Translations under genes and position numbers: made by a program
Shown here: one piece after another, positions 42,024 to 50,167 of the stretch
How the letters are laid out: each line of letters begins with the position of its first letter
Position numbering within the stretch: the first letter of the stretch is position 1
Assembly (NCBI RefSeq): GCF_001620365.2
Contig: NZ_LQMT02000025.1
Location: forward strand, 35,594-99,593
From: Amycolatopsis keratiniphila subsp. keratiniphila
GTDB taxonomy: Bacteria > Actinomycetota > Actinomycetes > Mycobacteriales > Pseudonocardiaceae
Reading direction: 5' to 3'
Length of the DNA stretch: 64,000 nucleotides
Notes under the pieces: model-generated
Database searches by the model: none
Told to the model about the DNA's origin: nothing
What the model saw: the letters and a program-made list of their open reading frames with translations, nothing else

Positions 42024-42176
42024 ATTTTGACCGTATCCGCGCTCCTGTGCACCCCGCATGTGGGTTTTGCCGCTATTGACAGCTCGGAAGACGCCCTGAC
42101 CTGCTGCCGGATCACTCACCCGGGATACTGACCGCGTGAACCGATTTGCCGGCGAGACCCCGAAGGACGAGGACTG

Positions 42177-42476
42177 ATGGCGGTGGCCGGACAGCGGCGT
42201 GACCGTGGGGCACTGCTCCATCACCTGCCGTTTCTGCTGGTGATGCTGGTGGTGGCCGTCGCCGCCCTGCGGATCGGCCAGTACCACTGGCGGCAGGGCG
42301 CCGCGCTGATCGGCGGCGCGTTGCTGCTCGCAGGCCTGCTCCGGGCGGCGCTGCCCGAAGCGAAGGCCGGGTTGCTGGCGATCCGGGGCAAGCCGGTCGA
42401 CGTCCTGACCTACGGCGCGCTGTCGGTGCTGATCCTGTTCATCGCGTTCACGATCACCGGCGGGCCCCTGTCCTGA
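42177..42476 (+). CDS. DUF3017 small membrane protein
   Basis: A 99-residue protein with three membrane helices (HHLPFLLVMLVVAVAAL, AALIGGALLLAGLLRAAL and LTYGALSVLILFIAFTI), as in the actinobacterial DUF3017 family. Function unknown. In other actinobacteria it often follows folD; here folD is absent. A 13-codon open frame (GTG 42136 to TGA) runs directly into the ATG (TGATG) and may be a coupled leader. Confidence 0.8.
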   Translation: MAVAGQRRDRGALLHHLPFLLVMLVVAVAALRIGQYHWRQGAALIGGALLLAGLLRAALPEAKAGLLAIRGKPVDVLTYGALSVLILFIAFTITGGPLS

Positions 42477-42477
42477 T

Positions 42478-42532
42478 GCGCGTGAAGGCCCCCTTCCCTC
42501 GGCTCAGCCGAGGGAAGGGGGCCTTCACGCGC
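42478..42532. terminator. Family B-like perfect palindrome between convergent genes
   Basis: 27 bp perfect arms around a single central base; the arm includes GTGAAGGCCCCCTTCCCTC. It lies two bases after the DUF3017 stop and 18 bp from the convergent secreted-protein stop. Sequence differs from the other two hairpins, but placement is the same. Confidence 0.8.
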
Positions 42533-42549
42533 TTGGCGCATTCAGAGGA

Positions 42550-43134
42550 CTAAACGCCGCCGCCGGTTTGCGGGGCACCGGCGGGCTTGACCTTCACCTG
42601 CGGCGTCTTGCCCGGCATACCGCACGGCTTCGTCACCGCGGCCGGGACGACCCCCGCCGAGCTCGACGACGGCGCGCTGCTGCTCGACGGCGGTTCACTG
42701 CTCGACGGCGGCCGGCTGCTGGACGGGGGCTTGCTGCTCGACGGCGGTTTGCTGGGCGTGGTGGTCGCCGGCGGCGGGCAGACGATCTCGAACTCGACGG
42801 TCGCCGTCCCACTCGCGGCGGGCAGGTTCGGCCCGCCGTCACACCGGAAACTCGCCTTGAACTTGCCGGTTTTCCCCACGGCCTTCCCGTGCCCGTTGTA
42901 CGTCGCGCCGGACCGGGCCGAGAGCGTGACCGGACCGGTCAGTCCCGGCGACGTCACGGCGGTGGGCGTGCCGTGGCAACCGGCGGTGAAGTGCAGTGCC
43001 TGCCCCGGTGCGACCTTCGCGGGGCTGACCGACAGTTTCGGCGGCGGCGCGGTGGCCGACGCCTGAGGAGCGAGGAGCACTCCCGCCGTCATCGCGAGCA
43101 GACCGGCGCCCGCGACGATTCCCTTCATTCCCAT
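42550..43134 (-). CDS. Secreted protein with Ser/Pro repeat and C-terminal APQTGGG tail
   Basis: A 194-residue exported protein. Signal peptide about 1-27 (IVAGAGLLAMTAGVLLAPQASA), a small beta-sandwich-like domain (KLSVSPAKVAPGQALHF to VEFEIVC), then a KPPSSS/RPPSSS/EPPSSS repeat stalk and the ending KVKPAGAPQTGGGV. The tail resembles a sortase LPxTG signal (APQTG) but has no membrane helix or basic end after it. It belongs to the class F sortase locus, next to a second protein with the same tail. Confidence 0.78.
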   Translation of the reverse strand: MGMKGIVAGAGLLAMTAGVLLAPQASATAPPPKLSVSPAKVAPGQALHFTAGCHGTPTAVTSPGLTGPVTLSARSGATYNGHGKAVGKTGKFKASFRCDGGPNLPAASGTATVEFEIVCPPPATTTPSKPPSSSKPPSSSRPPSSSEPPSSSSAPSSSSAGVVPAAVTKPCGMPGKTPQVKVKPAGAPQTGGGV

Positions 43135-43303
43135 GATCTTTCTCCCTCAATGCGAGCCCTCGCAGTGAGAACACCATCGGGAAGAGGAATCGGTTGCCCT
43201 CGGCGACGTAGCGAATCGGCCACTCACGTTTCACGCCTCAGCAGACGTTGCGAAAGCCACTTTCGCAACCTGCCACCCTGCCTTATCTCTCAGGCCTTAC
43301 CAC

Positions 43304-43825
43304 TTACGAGAAAAGTGCCCCGCCGCCGGTCTGCGGCGCCCCCACCGGAATCTTCGAAACCTGACGGCCCGAAGCCGGTTTCCCCGGCGGAGCAGGCTTC
43401 GGCAGCACAGTCGGCTTCGGCGACGGCGGCTTACTCGACGAGGTCGGCGTCTTGTCCGGCACGACCTCGAGATTGGCCGTGATCGTCGTGGTCTTGCAGA
43501 TCGCCGTGATCGTGTAGAAGGCGGGCCGCGCCCCGGCGTCGATATGCGCGACGGCCCCTTGGATCACCGGAACCTCGTTGGTCACCGTGAATTCGCCGAT
43601 GCGGTCGAGCACCTTCGACTTCACCTCACCCAGTTCGCCGACCGGGCAGCCGACCGAGACCAGGATCTCCTCCCCCGCGACCGACTGCCGCGGCGAGAGC
43701 CCGAGGAACGGGTACGGATCCGCCTTCCGGCTCGTGGTCGGGGCGTCCTGCGCGTACGCGACGGCCGGGGCGACCAGCGCGACCCCGAACGCCAGCACCA
43801 AGGCGGACCTGATCATGGAACTCAC
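43304..43825 (-). CDS. Secreted protein with C-terminal APQTGGG tail, coupled to sortase
   Basis: A 173-residue exported protein. Signal peptide about 1-25 (SALVLAFGVALVAPAVAYAQ), a domain with two cysteines (VSVGCPVGEL, TAICKTTTITANLEVVP), a Ser/Pro/Lys stalk, and the ending RQVSKIPVGAPQTGGGALFS. GTG start at 43825 overlaps the sortase stop by four bases, so the two proteins are made together. Likely a surface or secreted substrate or partner of the sortase. Confidence 0.78.
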   Translation of the reverse strand: MSSMIRSALVLAFGVALVAPAVAYAQDAPTTSRKADPYPFLGLSPRQSVAGEEILVSVGCPVGELGEVKSKVLDRIGEFTVTNEVPVIQGAVAHIDAGARPAFYTITAICKTTTITANLEVVPDKTPTSSSKPPSPKPTVLPKPAPPGKPASGRQVSKIPVGAPQTGGGALFS

Positions 43826-44460
43826 CTCGCGATCAACCGGGCGAAAACGATGATGTTGTCGAGATAGTTGCGCGACGCCTTGTCGAAGACCCCGCCGCAG
43901 GTGATGAGCCGCAGTTCCGGTTCCGTGGTGTCGCCGTAGACGGCGTCGGTCGGGAACTTGTCCTTCGCCACCCGCTCGACCTTCGTGACCGCGAACTCGG
44001 CCGTCGTGCCGTCCTTGCGGGCGACCGAGACCTTGTCACCGGGCGCGAGTTCCTTCAGGCGGAAGAAGATGCCCTTCTGCTTGTTCCCGTCCACGTGCCC
44101 GAGGACCACCGACGGCCCGATCTCCCCCGGCGTCGGACCGTGCACGTACCAGCCCGCCTGCAACGGCTGGGTCACCGGCGGCACCTCGATGGTGTTGTCC
44201 GCGTTGAGCCCGAGCGGGATCAGGCTGGACTTCGCGTCGATCTTCGGCAGGTCGATCGACACCGGATCGGCCTTCGGCATCCCGGCGGCCGGTTCGGCCT
44301 GCGGCTCGTCGCTCGGCGCCACCGGCACGTCCGTCCGCTCCACGCTCGCCGGGGGCGCGGCCTGGCCGGTCTCCCCCGGCCCGGACAGGACGACCGCCAG
44401 CGTCGCCAGGACGGCCAGCAGGGCGGCCGCGAGCACCAGCGGCACCTGTCTCGCTTTCAT
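43822..44460 (-). CDS. Class F sortase
   Basis: A 212-residue transpeptidase anchored by an N-terminal helix (VPLVLAAALLAVLATLAVVL). Catalytic His is in VVLGHVDG, Cys in LRLITCGGVFD, and Arg in ASRNYLDN, the class F layout. It would join sorting-signal proteins to the cell surface. The ATG at 44460 has GGGAGG at good spacing; a GTG at 44466 is less likely. The gene is coupled to the downstream secreted-protein gene, which carries an APQTGGG tail. Confidence 0.9.
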   Translation of the reverse strand: MKARQVPLVLAAALLAVLATLAVVLSGPGETGQAAPPASVERTDVPVAPSDEPQAEPAAGMPKADPVSIDLPKIDAKSSLIPLGLNADNTIEVPPVTQPLQAGWYVHGPTPGEIGPSVVLGHVDGNKQKGIFFRLKELAPGDKVSVARKDGTTAEFAVTKVERVAKDKFPTDAVYGDTTEPELRLITCGGVFDKASRNYLDNIIVFARLIAR

Positions 44461-44612
44461 GTCCACCTCCCGAGGCGCGCCGAGCCGGCCCCGGCCCCCC
44501 GACCGGGACCGGCTCGTCGTTCACCCCCACGCCTGGCAAACGCAGCACACGGCCGGTCGGTTGCCCTCCCTGGTCACGAAATGATCGCGATCGCCGGTGC
44601 GGGCGGAAGGAA

Positions 44613-45077
44613 TCAGGACGCCAGGCTGCCGTCACCGGCGCGAGCGCCACCGGAAGGCACCGCGCTCACCTGCCGAGGCGGAACGGAAAACGTTGCCGTA
44701 TAAGACTTTCCGTTGCAGTTGACGGTCAGCGGATAGCTGCCGGGCGCCGTGCCCGCCTTGAGTTCGACGTCGGCGCTGACGTTCGCCGGGACCCCGATGA
44801 GCGGGCCGTAGTCGTACTTCCCGACGGTCAGCACCGGCGAAGAGAACGTCGTCGACGTCGGCGCCTTCATACCGTCTCCGCCGGGGCACTGCGCCAGCGC
44901 CACGTTGGCTTCGCCGTGCACGTACTTGTTGACGAGCCCGAGTTCGTAGGCCGTGTCGTCGTTGAGCTGGACGGTGACACCGGGATCCGGCTGGGGTTGC
45001 TGAGCGAAGCCGGTCGCCGGCCCCGCCGGCACCGCCGCACCGATCGCCACCACTCCGGCGAGCACCCTGCGAATCAC
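44613..45077 (-). CDS. Secreted protein with related C-terminal tail
   Basis: A 154-residue exported protein with a signal peptide (VLAGVVAIGAAVPAGPATGFAQ), a domain of about 100 residues containing two cysteines (ALAQCPGGDG, LTVNCNGKSY), and the ending RQVSAVPSGGARAGDGSLAS. The tail aligns with QVSKIPVGAPQTGGGALFS of the sortase-coupled protein, with PQT replaced by ARA. It is the first gene of the sortase locus; 152 bp separate it from the sortase. Confidence 0.75.
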   Translation of the reverse strand: MIRRVLAGVVAIGAAVPAGPATGFAQQPQPDPGVTVQLNDDTAYELGLVNKYVHGEANVALAQCPGGDGMKAPTSTTFSSPVLTVGKYDYGPLIGVPANVSADVELKAGTAPGSYPLTVNCNGKSYTATFSVPPRQVSAVPSGGARAGDGSLAS

Positions 45078-45157
45078 GAAAAACCCCTAGCTGTCAACGA
45101 AACACCGACACGCGCTAGACGCGGGCACCCCCGCGAAGGTTGCTCGGCCGACGGAGA

Positions 45158-46561
45158 TCAGTCCAGGTCGTCGTGCCGCATCAGCTGGCGGCCCGCCTCG
45201 GTGATCGACCCCGACAGCGACGGGTACACCGAAAATGTCAGTGCCAGATGTTCCACTGTGAGCTGGTTCTGGACGGCGAGCGCGATGGGAAGGATGAGTT
45301 CGCTCGCCGTCGGCGCCACGACCACCCCACCGACGACCACGCCGGTGGCGGGGCGGCAGAACAGCTTCACGAAACCGCGTCGCAGGCCTTCCATCTTCGC
45401 GCGGGCGTTCGTCGCGAGCGGGAGCATGATGGTGCGGGCGGGCACCTCACCCGAGTCGATCGCCTGCTGGCTGATGCCGACGGTCGCGATCTCGGGGTGG
45501 GTGAACACGTTGGCGGCGACGGTCTTGAGCTTGATCGGCGCGACACCCTCACCGAGCGCGTGCCACATCGCGATACGGCCCTGCATGCTGGCCACGGAGG
45601 CGAGCATGAGCACCCCGGTGCAGTCGCCGGCGGCGTAGATACCGGGCGCGCTGGTACGGGAAACGCGGTCGACGCCGATGAAGCCGCCGGGGCCTGGCTC
45701 GATGCCGACCTTCTCCAGGCCGATGTCGGTGGTGTTGGGCACCGAACCGACGGTCATCAGCGCGTGGCTGGCTTCGATCACGCGGCCGTCGGAGAGGTGG
45801 ATCTCGACGCCCTTTTCGGTGCGCTCGACCTTGTCGGCGCGGGCCTGCTTGACGACCGTGGTGCCGCGCTGGGAGAAGACCTCTTCGAGCACGGCGGCGG
45901 CGTCGGCGTCCTCGTGCGGGAGCACGCGGTCGCGGCTGGACACGACGGTGACCTTGACGCCCATCTCGGTGTAGGCCGAGGCGAACTCGGCACCGGTGAC
46001 ACCCGAACCGATGACGGCCAGGTGCTCGGGCAGTTCGCGCAGGTCGTAGAGCTGACGCCAGTCGAGGATGCGCTCGCCGTCGGGCACGGCGCCGGGCAGC
46101 ACCCGCGGCGTGGCGCCGGTCGAGATGAGGACGACGTCGGCGTCGAGCACCTCGGTCGAGCCGTCGGGGGCGGTGACGGCGACCTTGTGCGTGGCGAGCC
46201 CGGTCTCTTCGTCGTCGAAGCGGGCCTGGCCGATCACGACGCGGACGCCCTCGCGCTGGACGCGGGCGCGGATGTCGGCGGACTGCGCGAGCGCGAGGCC
46301 TTTCACGCGGCCGTGGACGGTCGGCAGGTCGACGCTGGTGTCGGCCATGTCGGTGTTGATGCCGAGCTCACGCAGGTCGTGCATGTTCGCGAGCGCGCCG
46401 GAAGAGGCGATGAACGTCTTCGACGGGACGCAGTCGTAGAGCACGCACGCGCCGCCGAGGCCGTCCCGTTCGACGATGGTGACGTCGGCTCCGTGCTGGG
46501 CCGCGACCAGTGCCGCTTCGTAACCGGCGGGGCCTCCGCCCATGATCACGATCTTGGTCAC
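45158..46561 (-). CDS. lpdA: NAD(P)H-quinone dehydrogenase LpdA
   Basis: A 467-residue flavoprotein disulfide reductase-family enzyme, orthologous by look and position to M. tuberculosis LpdA (Rv3303c), a quinone reductase. FAD motif GGGPAGYE at 8-15, CVLYDC (39-44) in place of the lipoamide dehydrogenase disulfide, NAD(P) motif GSGVTGAEFA, and second FAD motif GIYAAGDCTG. The C-terminal His-Glu pair of true lipoamide dehydrogenases is absent. GTG start at 46561. Confidence 0.9.
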   Translation of the reverse strand: MTKIVIMGGGPAGYEAALVAAQHGADVTIVERDGLGGACVLYDCVPSKTFIASSGALANMHDLRELGINTDMADTSVDLPTVHGRVKGLALAQSADIRARVQREGVRVVIGQARFDDEETGLATHKVAVTAPDGSTEVLDADVVLISTGATPRVLPGAVPDGERILDWRQLYDLRELPEHLAVIGSGVTGAEFASAYTEMGVKVTVVSSRDRVLPHEDADAAAVLEEVFSQRGTTVVKQARADKVERTEKGVEIHLSDGRVIEASHALMTVGSVPNTTDIGLEKVGIEPGPGGFIGVDRVSRTSAPGIYAAGDCTGVLMLASVASMQGRIAMWHALGEGVAPIKLKTVAANVFTHPEIATVGISQQAIDSGEVPARTIMLPLATNARAKMEGLRRGFVKLFCRPATGVVVGGVVVAPTASELILPIALAVQNQLTVEHLALTFSVYPSLSGSITEAGRQLMRHDDLD

Positions 46562-46682
46562 TGGTCTCCTCCTCGCACCGGTGTCTGTGACTGCGTTTAC
46601 CGTACGCGGGCGACCGTTGGGCGGATTGAGTGGCCGGACACGGCATGTGCGTCCAGCCGGGTGACCGGTAGGTCGCTAGGCT

Positions 46683-47141
46683 GTGGCCGTGCCGTTGTAT
46701 GCCGCGTATGGATCCAATATGGAGCCCGCCCAGATGCTGGAGCGCGCTCCGCACTCGCCCATGGCCGGCACCGGCTGGCTGGAGGGCTGGAGGCTGACCT
46801 TCGGCGGCGAGGACCTCGGCTGGGAAGGCGCGCTGGCGACCATCGTCGAAGACCCGGGCTCCCGGGTCTTCGTGGTGTTGTACGACGTCACCTCGCTGGA
46901 CGAGCCCAATCTCGACCGCTGGGAAGGCGGCGAGCTGGGCATCCACTCCAAGATCCGGCTCCGCGTACAGACCATGGACGGCTCCGTGCTGGCGTGGCTG
47001 TACGTCCTGGACGCCTACGAGGGCGGCCTCCCGTCCGCGCGCTACCTCGGCGTACTGGCCGACGCGGCCGAGGCCGCCGGCGCCCCCGCCGACTACGTCG
47101 ACGCCCTCCGCACCCGCCCCTGCCAAGGCATCTCCGGCTGA
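46683..47141 (+). CDS. Gamma-glutamylcyclotransferase-like protein
   Basis: A 152-residue GGCT-fold protein: LYAAYGSNMEPAQML at the start (YGSN binds the gamma-glutamyl group), AWLYVLDAYEGGLPS in the middle, and the expected glutamate near EGG. Position next to lpdA matches M. tuberculosis Rv3304. Start may be GTG 46683 or GTG 46689, the latter giving MPLYAAYGSN. Confidence 0.82.
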   Translation: MAVPLYAAYGSNMEPAQMLERAPHSPMAGTGWLEGWRLTFGGEDLGWEGALATIVEDPGSRVFVVLYDVTSLDEPNLDRWEGGELGIHSKIRLRVQTMDGSVLAWLYVLDAYEGGLPSARYLGVLADAAEAAGAPADYVDALRTRPCQGISG

Positions 47142-47146
47142 CCCCC

Positions 47147-47209
47147 GTGTCGTCCGTCCAATCACGCGAGTCGTCCCCCAATCACGCGTGTCGTCCATCT
47201 GATCACGCG
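47147..47209. repeat. Family C array, three units
   Basis: Three tandem units of 20-22 bp (47147-47168, 47169-47188, 47189-47209) of the form TGTCGTCC-N6-TCACGCG. The last unit contains the stop codon of the minus-strand DUF559 gene. An oppositely oriented array lies on the other side of that gene. Confidence 0.8.
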
Positions 47210-48138
47210 ACCGCGCGCCTTCCGAACGCCTTGGTCAGCTCGGACAGGACACGTCGGGGATCACGAAGGTCCTCCGCTGACGCCCGGATCGTGATCCAAC
47301 CCCGCCCAGCCATCCGTGCGTCTCGCTCGGAGTCATATTCGCGACGCCCCTCGTGAGCGGCGAACCCGTCGTACTCCAGGGCGATCCTCCGCGACGGCCA
47401 GGCCATGTCGAGCACGTACAACGTCCGACCGTCGATCGTGGTGATCTCGTACTGCACCTCCGGTATCGGAAACCCCGCCTCGACGACGACCAACCGGAGG
47501 ATGCTTTCCGGCGGGGAATCCGCCTTGCCGGTCGCCAGGTCGAGCAACATGAGGGCCCTGTGGATACCTCGCCGGTCTCGGCGGTCCACGACTCTGTCCC
47601 GAACGTTCGTACGCAGGACTCGGACGTGGTCCGGCTCGAGCCTATGCATCGCCTCGTCCAGCGCGGCGAACGCGGTTCGCTTGTCGCCGTCACAGAGGAA
47701 ACCGGCCAGGGCCAAGTCCAAGGAAAACGTGGCCAGCTCCTCAAGCTCGACGACATCCGAGGACTGGAAATCGGCTTGATGGATGATCAACCCCGGCTTC
47801 GACTTGATCCGCCGCGAGTAGGGCACCGTCACGTGGATGCTCGTGTCGTCCACCGCCGAAATCCCATGTAGCGCAAGGGCTGTGGCTCCCGACAGCGCCG
47901 CAGGCTGCCCCACCACGAGCAAGGCCGCCTGTGCCCGAGTCGCCAGTTCGAGCGAATCCGCGGCATGGACGACCACGCCCCGCCACGGCTGGACGAGGGC
48001 GCCTGTGGCCAATCCTTCAAGGACCAGTCGACGCCCCAGAACCTTGTCGGCCTCACTACGCGAGACCGCCCCATGCCGTCCTCCCCAATCGATCATGCCT
48101 TCGAGAATCGTTGGGTTTGGCGGCCTCGGAAAGGGCAC
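47203..48138 (-). CDS. DUF559 (endonuclease-like) protein with AbiEi-like N-terminus
   Basis: A 311-residue protein common in actinobacteria. The N-terminal half (GGRHGAVSRSEADKVLG to LVQPWRGVVVH, then AALSGATALALHGI) resembles AbiEi-type antitoxin domains. The C-terminal part is DUF559, a Vsr-like fold: EVQYEITTIDGRTLYVLDMAWPSRRIALEYDGFAAH with the D and ExxxD residues of a PD-(D/E)xK-like site. DNA-related function is likely; activity is unproven. GTG 48138 or ATG 48096 may be the start. It sits between inverted family C arrays, and DnaA-box-like sites lie directly upstream. Confidence 0.75.
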   Translation of the reverse strand: MPFPRPPNPTILEGMIDWGGRHGAVSRSEADKVLGRRLVLEGLATGALVQPWRGVVVHAADSLELATRAQAALLVVGQPAALSGATALALHGISAVDDTSIHVTVPYSRRIKSKPGLIIHQADFQSSDVVELEELATFSLDLALAGFLCDGDKRTAFAALDEAMHRLEPDHVRVLRTNVRDRVVDRRDRRGIHRALMLLDLATGKADSPPESILRLVVVEAGFPIPEVQYEITTIDGRTLYVLDMAWPSRRIALEYDGFAAHEGRREYDSERDARMAGRGWITIRASAEDLRDPRRVLSELTKAFGRRAVA

Positions 48139-48140
48139 TC

Positions 48141-48217
48141 ATCCACATCTGTGGATAACTTCACATCTGTGGATAACCTGTGGACAGGTGTTCGGCACCG
48201 GCTGTGGCGAACACCTG
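48141..48217. promoter_or_regulatory. DnaA-box-like cluster and dyad
   Basis: Two exact TGTGGATAA sites (48150-48158 and 48168-48176; complement TTATCCACA, the consensus DnaA box) and a weaker TGTGGACAG (48179-48187). The first lies within ATCCACATCTGTGGAT. A 10 bp inverted repeat CAGGTGTTCG / CGAACACCTG follows (48185-48194 and 48208-48217). No dnaA, dnaN or parAB is in the window, so this is probably not oriC; a DnaA-titrating or DnaA-regulated promoter site is more likely. Confidence 0.6.
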
Positions 48218-48225
48218 TGACCAGG

Positions 48226-48276
48226 TGGACGACACGCGTGATCAGACGGACGACACGCGTGACTGAATGGACATCA
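48226..48276. repeat. Family C array, inverted relative to 47147-47209
   Basis: A partial unit, then CGCGTGATCAGACGGACGAC at 48235 and a diverged unit at 48256-48276, whose end forms the TGA stop of the amidohydrolase gene. Orientation is opposite to the array at 47147. Confidence 0.75.
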
Positions 48277-49572
48277 GGCCAGGGTGGCCAGGGCGGTGTG
48301 CACCAGCGTGCGGACACCGCACAGGAGCGAACGCTCGTCGAGGGTGAAGGTCGGGCGGTGGATGTCGGCCATCGGGCCCTCACCGGACCACACGCCGAGG
48401 CGAGCGAAGGCGCCCTGGACGTGCTCCAGGTACCACCCGAAGTCCTCGCCGCCGGACGACTGCTCGGTCCCGGCCACGGCGGTCTCGCCCAGCGCGGCCT
48501 CGACGCCGGCCCGCATCAGCGCGTGCGACTCCGGATCGGACACGACCGGCGGCACGCCGCGGCGGTAGTCGAGGGAGAACCCGACCCCGGTCGGCGCGAG
48601 CAGCGACTCCACCGAAGCCGCGACGAGCGGCTCCAGCATCGTCCAGACCTCGTGGTCCGCCGTACGCAGCGTGCCGCGCAGCACCCCGTCCTGCGGGACG
48701 GCGTTGGCGGCCTGCCCGGCGTGCACCGCGCCCCAGACCAGCACGGTCCCGGATCGCGGGTCGACGCGCCGCGAAAGGACCGCGGGCAGCGACGTGATCA
48801 CGGTGCCGAGCGCGTGCACCAGGTCCGCGGTCAGATGCGGGCGCGAGGTGTGCCCACCCGGCGACGTGAGCCGCAGCTCGATGAGGTCGGCGGCGGAGGT
48901 CAGCGCGCCGACGCGCAGCCCGACCTTGCCGACTTCGAGCCGCGGGTCGCAGTGCAGCCCGTAGATCCGCTCGACGCCTTCCATCGCGCCGGCGGCGATC
49001 ATGTCCAGCGCGCCGCCGGGCATGACCTCCTCGGCGGGCTGGAAGATCAGCCGTACGCGGCCCGGGAGCTCCGGCGCGCCCGCCAGCGCCCGGGCGGCGC
49101 CCAGGAGGATCGCCGTGTGTGCGTCGTGCCCGCACATGTGCGCGGCGCCCTCGGTCTTGGAGGCGTACGGGAGCCCGGTGGCCTCGGTCAGCGGCAGGGC
49201 GTCCATGTCGGCGCGCAGCGCGACGCAGCGGTCGCCGCTGCCGATGTCGCAGACCACGCCGGTGCCCGACGGGAGCACCCACGGCTTGAGCCCCACCGAG
49301 CGGAGCAGGGACATGACCAGTTCGGTCGTGGCGAACTCGTGGCGGGAGAGCTCCGGGTGCGCGTGGATGCGACGACGCCACGCGACGACGTCGGTGGCGT
49401 TCGCGCGGAGCCAGTCGTCGAGCCAGAAGGGGCCACGCCCGGCACCCAGATCATGCACAGGTGCCATGCTGACGCCGGCCTCGGAGATCAGCGCGGTGGG
49501 CGCCTCTATAGGGGCAACGACGCGACCCTCGGGGTCGCCTGGAATGTCCGGACGTGAATCGAGCACCGTCAC
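48274..49572 (-). CDS. M20-family amidohydrolase (AmiA-like)
   Basis: A 432-residue metallo-amidohydrolase of the N-acyl amino acid / hippurate hydrolase group. RIHAHPELSRHEF, LRADMDALPL, MCGHDAHTAILLGAA and FQPAEEVMPGGA carry the two-metal site and catalytic Glu. A late SSGGEDFGWYLEH supplies another ligand. It corresponds in position to M. tuberculosis amiA1/amiB1 beside lpdA. The first about 35 residues look like an unconserved extension; an internal ATG giving MAPVHDLG is another start. Confidence 0.87.
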   Translation of the reverse strand: MTVLDSRPDIPGDPEGRVVAPIEAPTALISEAGVSMAPVHDLGAGRGPFWLDDWLRANATDVVAWRRRIHAHPELSRHEFATTELVMSLLRSVGLKPWVLPSGTGVVCDIGSGDRCVALRADMDALPLTEATGLPYASKTEGAAHMCGHDAHTAILLGAARALAGAPELPGRVRLIFQPAEEVMPGGALDMIAAGAMEGVERIYGLHCDPRLEVGKVGLRVGALTSAADLIELRLTSPGGHTSRPHLTADLVHALGTVITSLPAVLSRRVDPRSGTVLVWGAVHAGQAANAVPQDGVLRGTLRTADHEVWTMLEPLVAASVESLLAPTGVGFSLDYRRGVPPVVSDPESHALMRAGVEAALGETAVAGTEQSSGGEDFGWYLEHVQGAFARLGVWSGEGPMADIHRPTFTLDERSLLCGVRTLVHTALATLA

Positions 49573-49810
49573 GCCGCACCTCCTCCCGCAACACAGTCAC
49601 CTTCGTCTACCACCGTACGAGTGGTCGCTGAAGGCACGCTGGGTGCCGTTCGATCTGTGATACGCATTTGCGATAGATCGTGCACCATGCAGATGACAAG
49701 CCGCTCGTCGAGTGATCGAGCCGGAGATGGCCGGTAGTGGATCTGCGATGAACGGCTGCGAGAGTTCGGCCCGGGCTAAGCGGAGAGTCCTTCTACTTAC
49801 GGGTAGCGGT

Positions 49811-50110
49811 TCAGGACTTCTTCTTCTTGGAACGGGAGCGACGCCCGAGGATCACCAAGCCGAGCAGGATGGCCGCGGCGATACCCGCGATGACCTTGTT
49901 CTTGGTCTCCTGGCTGTTGGCCTTGTCGGTCTCGGCGGGGTCGAGCACCGGCCCCGGAGGCGCCTGCTCGAGCACCTCGTGCACCGCCGCTGCCTGCATG
50001 ATCACCGGCGCGGGTGCCTGGATCTCCGCGGCCTGCGCGACGGGCGCGCAGACGACCAGCCCGGCGGCGACGAGTCCGGCAAGCTGCCCGAGACGAGACC
50101 TTTTCGGCAT
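49811..50110 (-). CDS. Small exported membrane-tethered protein
   Basis: A 99-residue protein with a signal peptide (LAGLVAAGLVVCAPVAQAAE), a short hydrophilic middle, one C-terminal membrane helix (VIAGIAAAILLGLVILG) and a basic tail RRSRSKKKKS. This is the layout of a sortase-type anchor without a readable LPxTG. Function unknown. Confidence 0.65.
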   Translation of the reverse strand: MPKRSRLGQLAGLVAAGLVVCAPVAQAAEIQAPAPVIMQAAAVHEVLEQAPPGPVLDPAETDKANSQETKNKVIAGIAAAILLGLVILGRRSRSKKKKS

Positions 50111-50167
50111 GATTCCCTTTCGACGGCGTGGCGCGAACCCGATTCTGCACTCTGCCGGGTTCCCGCG

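Noticed and set aside
39591..42131. A long plus-strand frame opposite the TNT-domain gene
   Set aside because: No domain is seen, while the minus strand encodes a recognisable TNT fold.
42550..43825. Classical LPxTG sorting signals
   Set aside because: The APQTG motif is followed by only three to seven residues, with no membrane helix or basic tail.
45140..47356. A 738-codon plus-strand frame over lpdA
   Set aside because: Antisense to the clear lpdA gene and running into the GGCT gene in another frame; composition is typical of a shadow.
48141..48217. DnaA-box cluster as the chromosomal origin
   Set aside because: Only two exact boxes, and none of dnaA, dnaN, rpmH, parA or parB is nearby.
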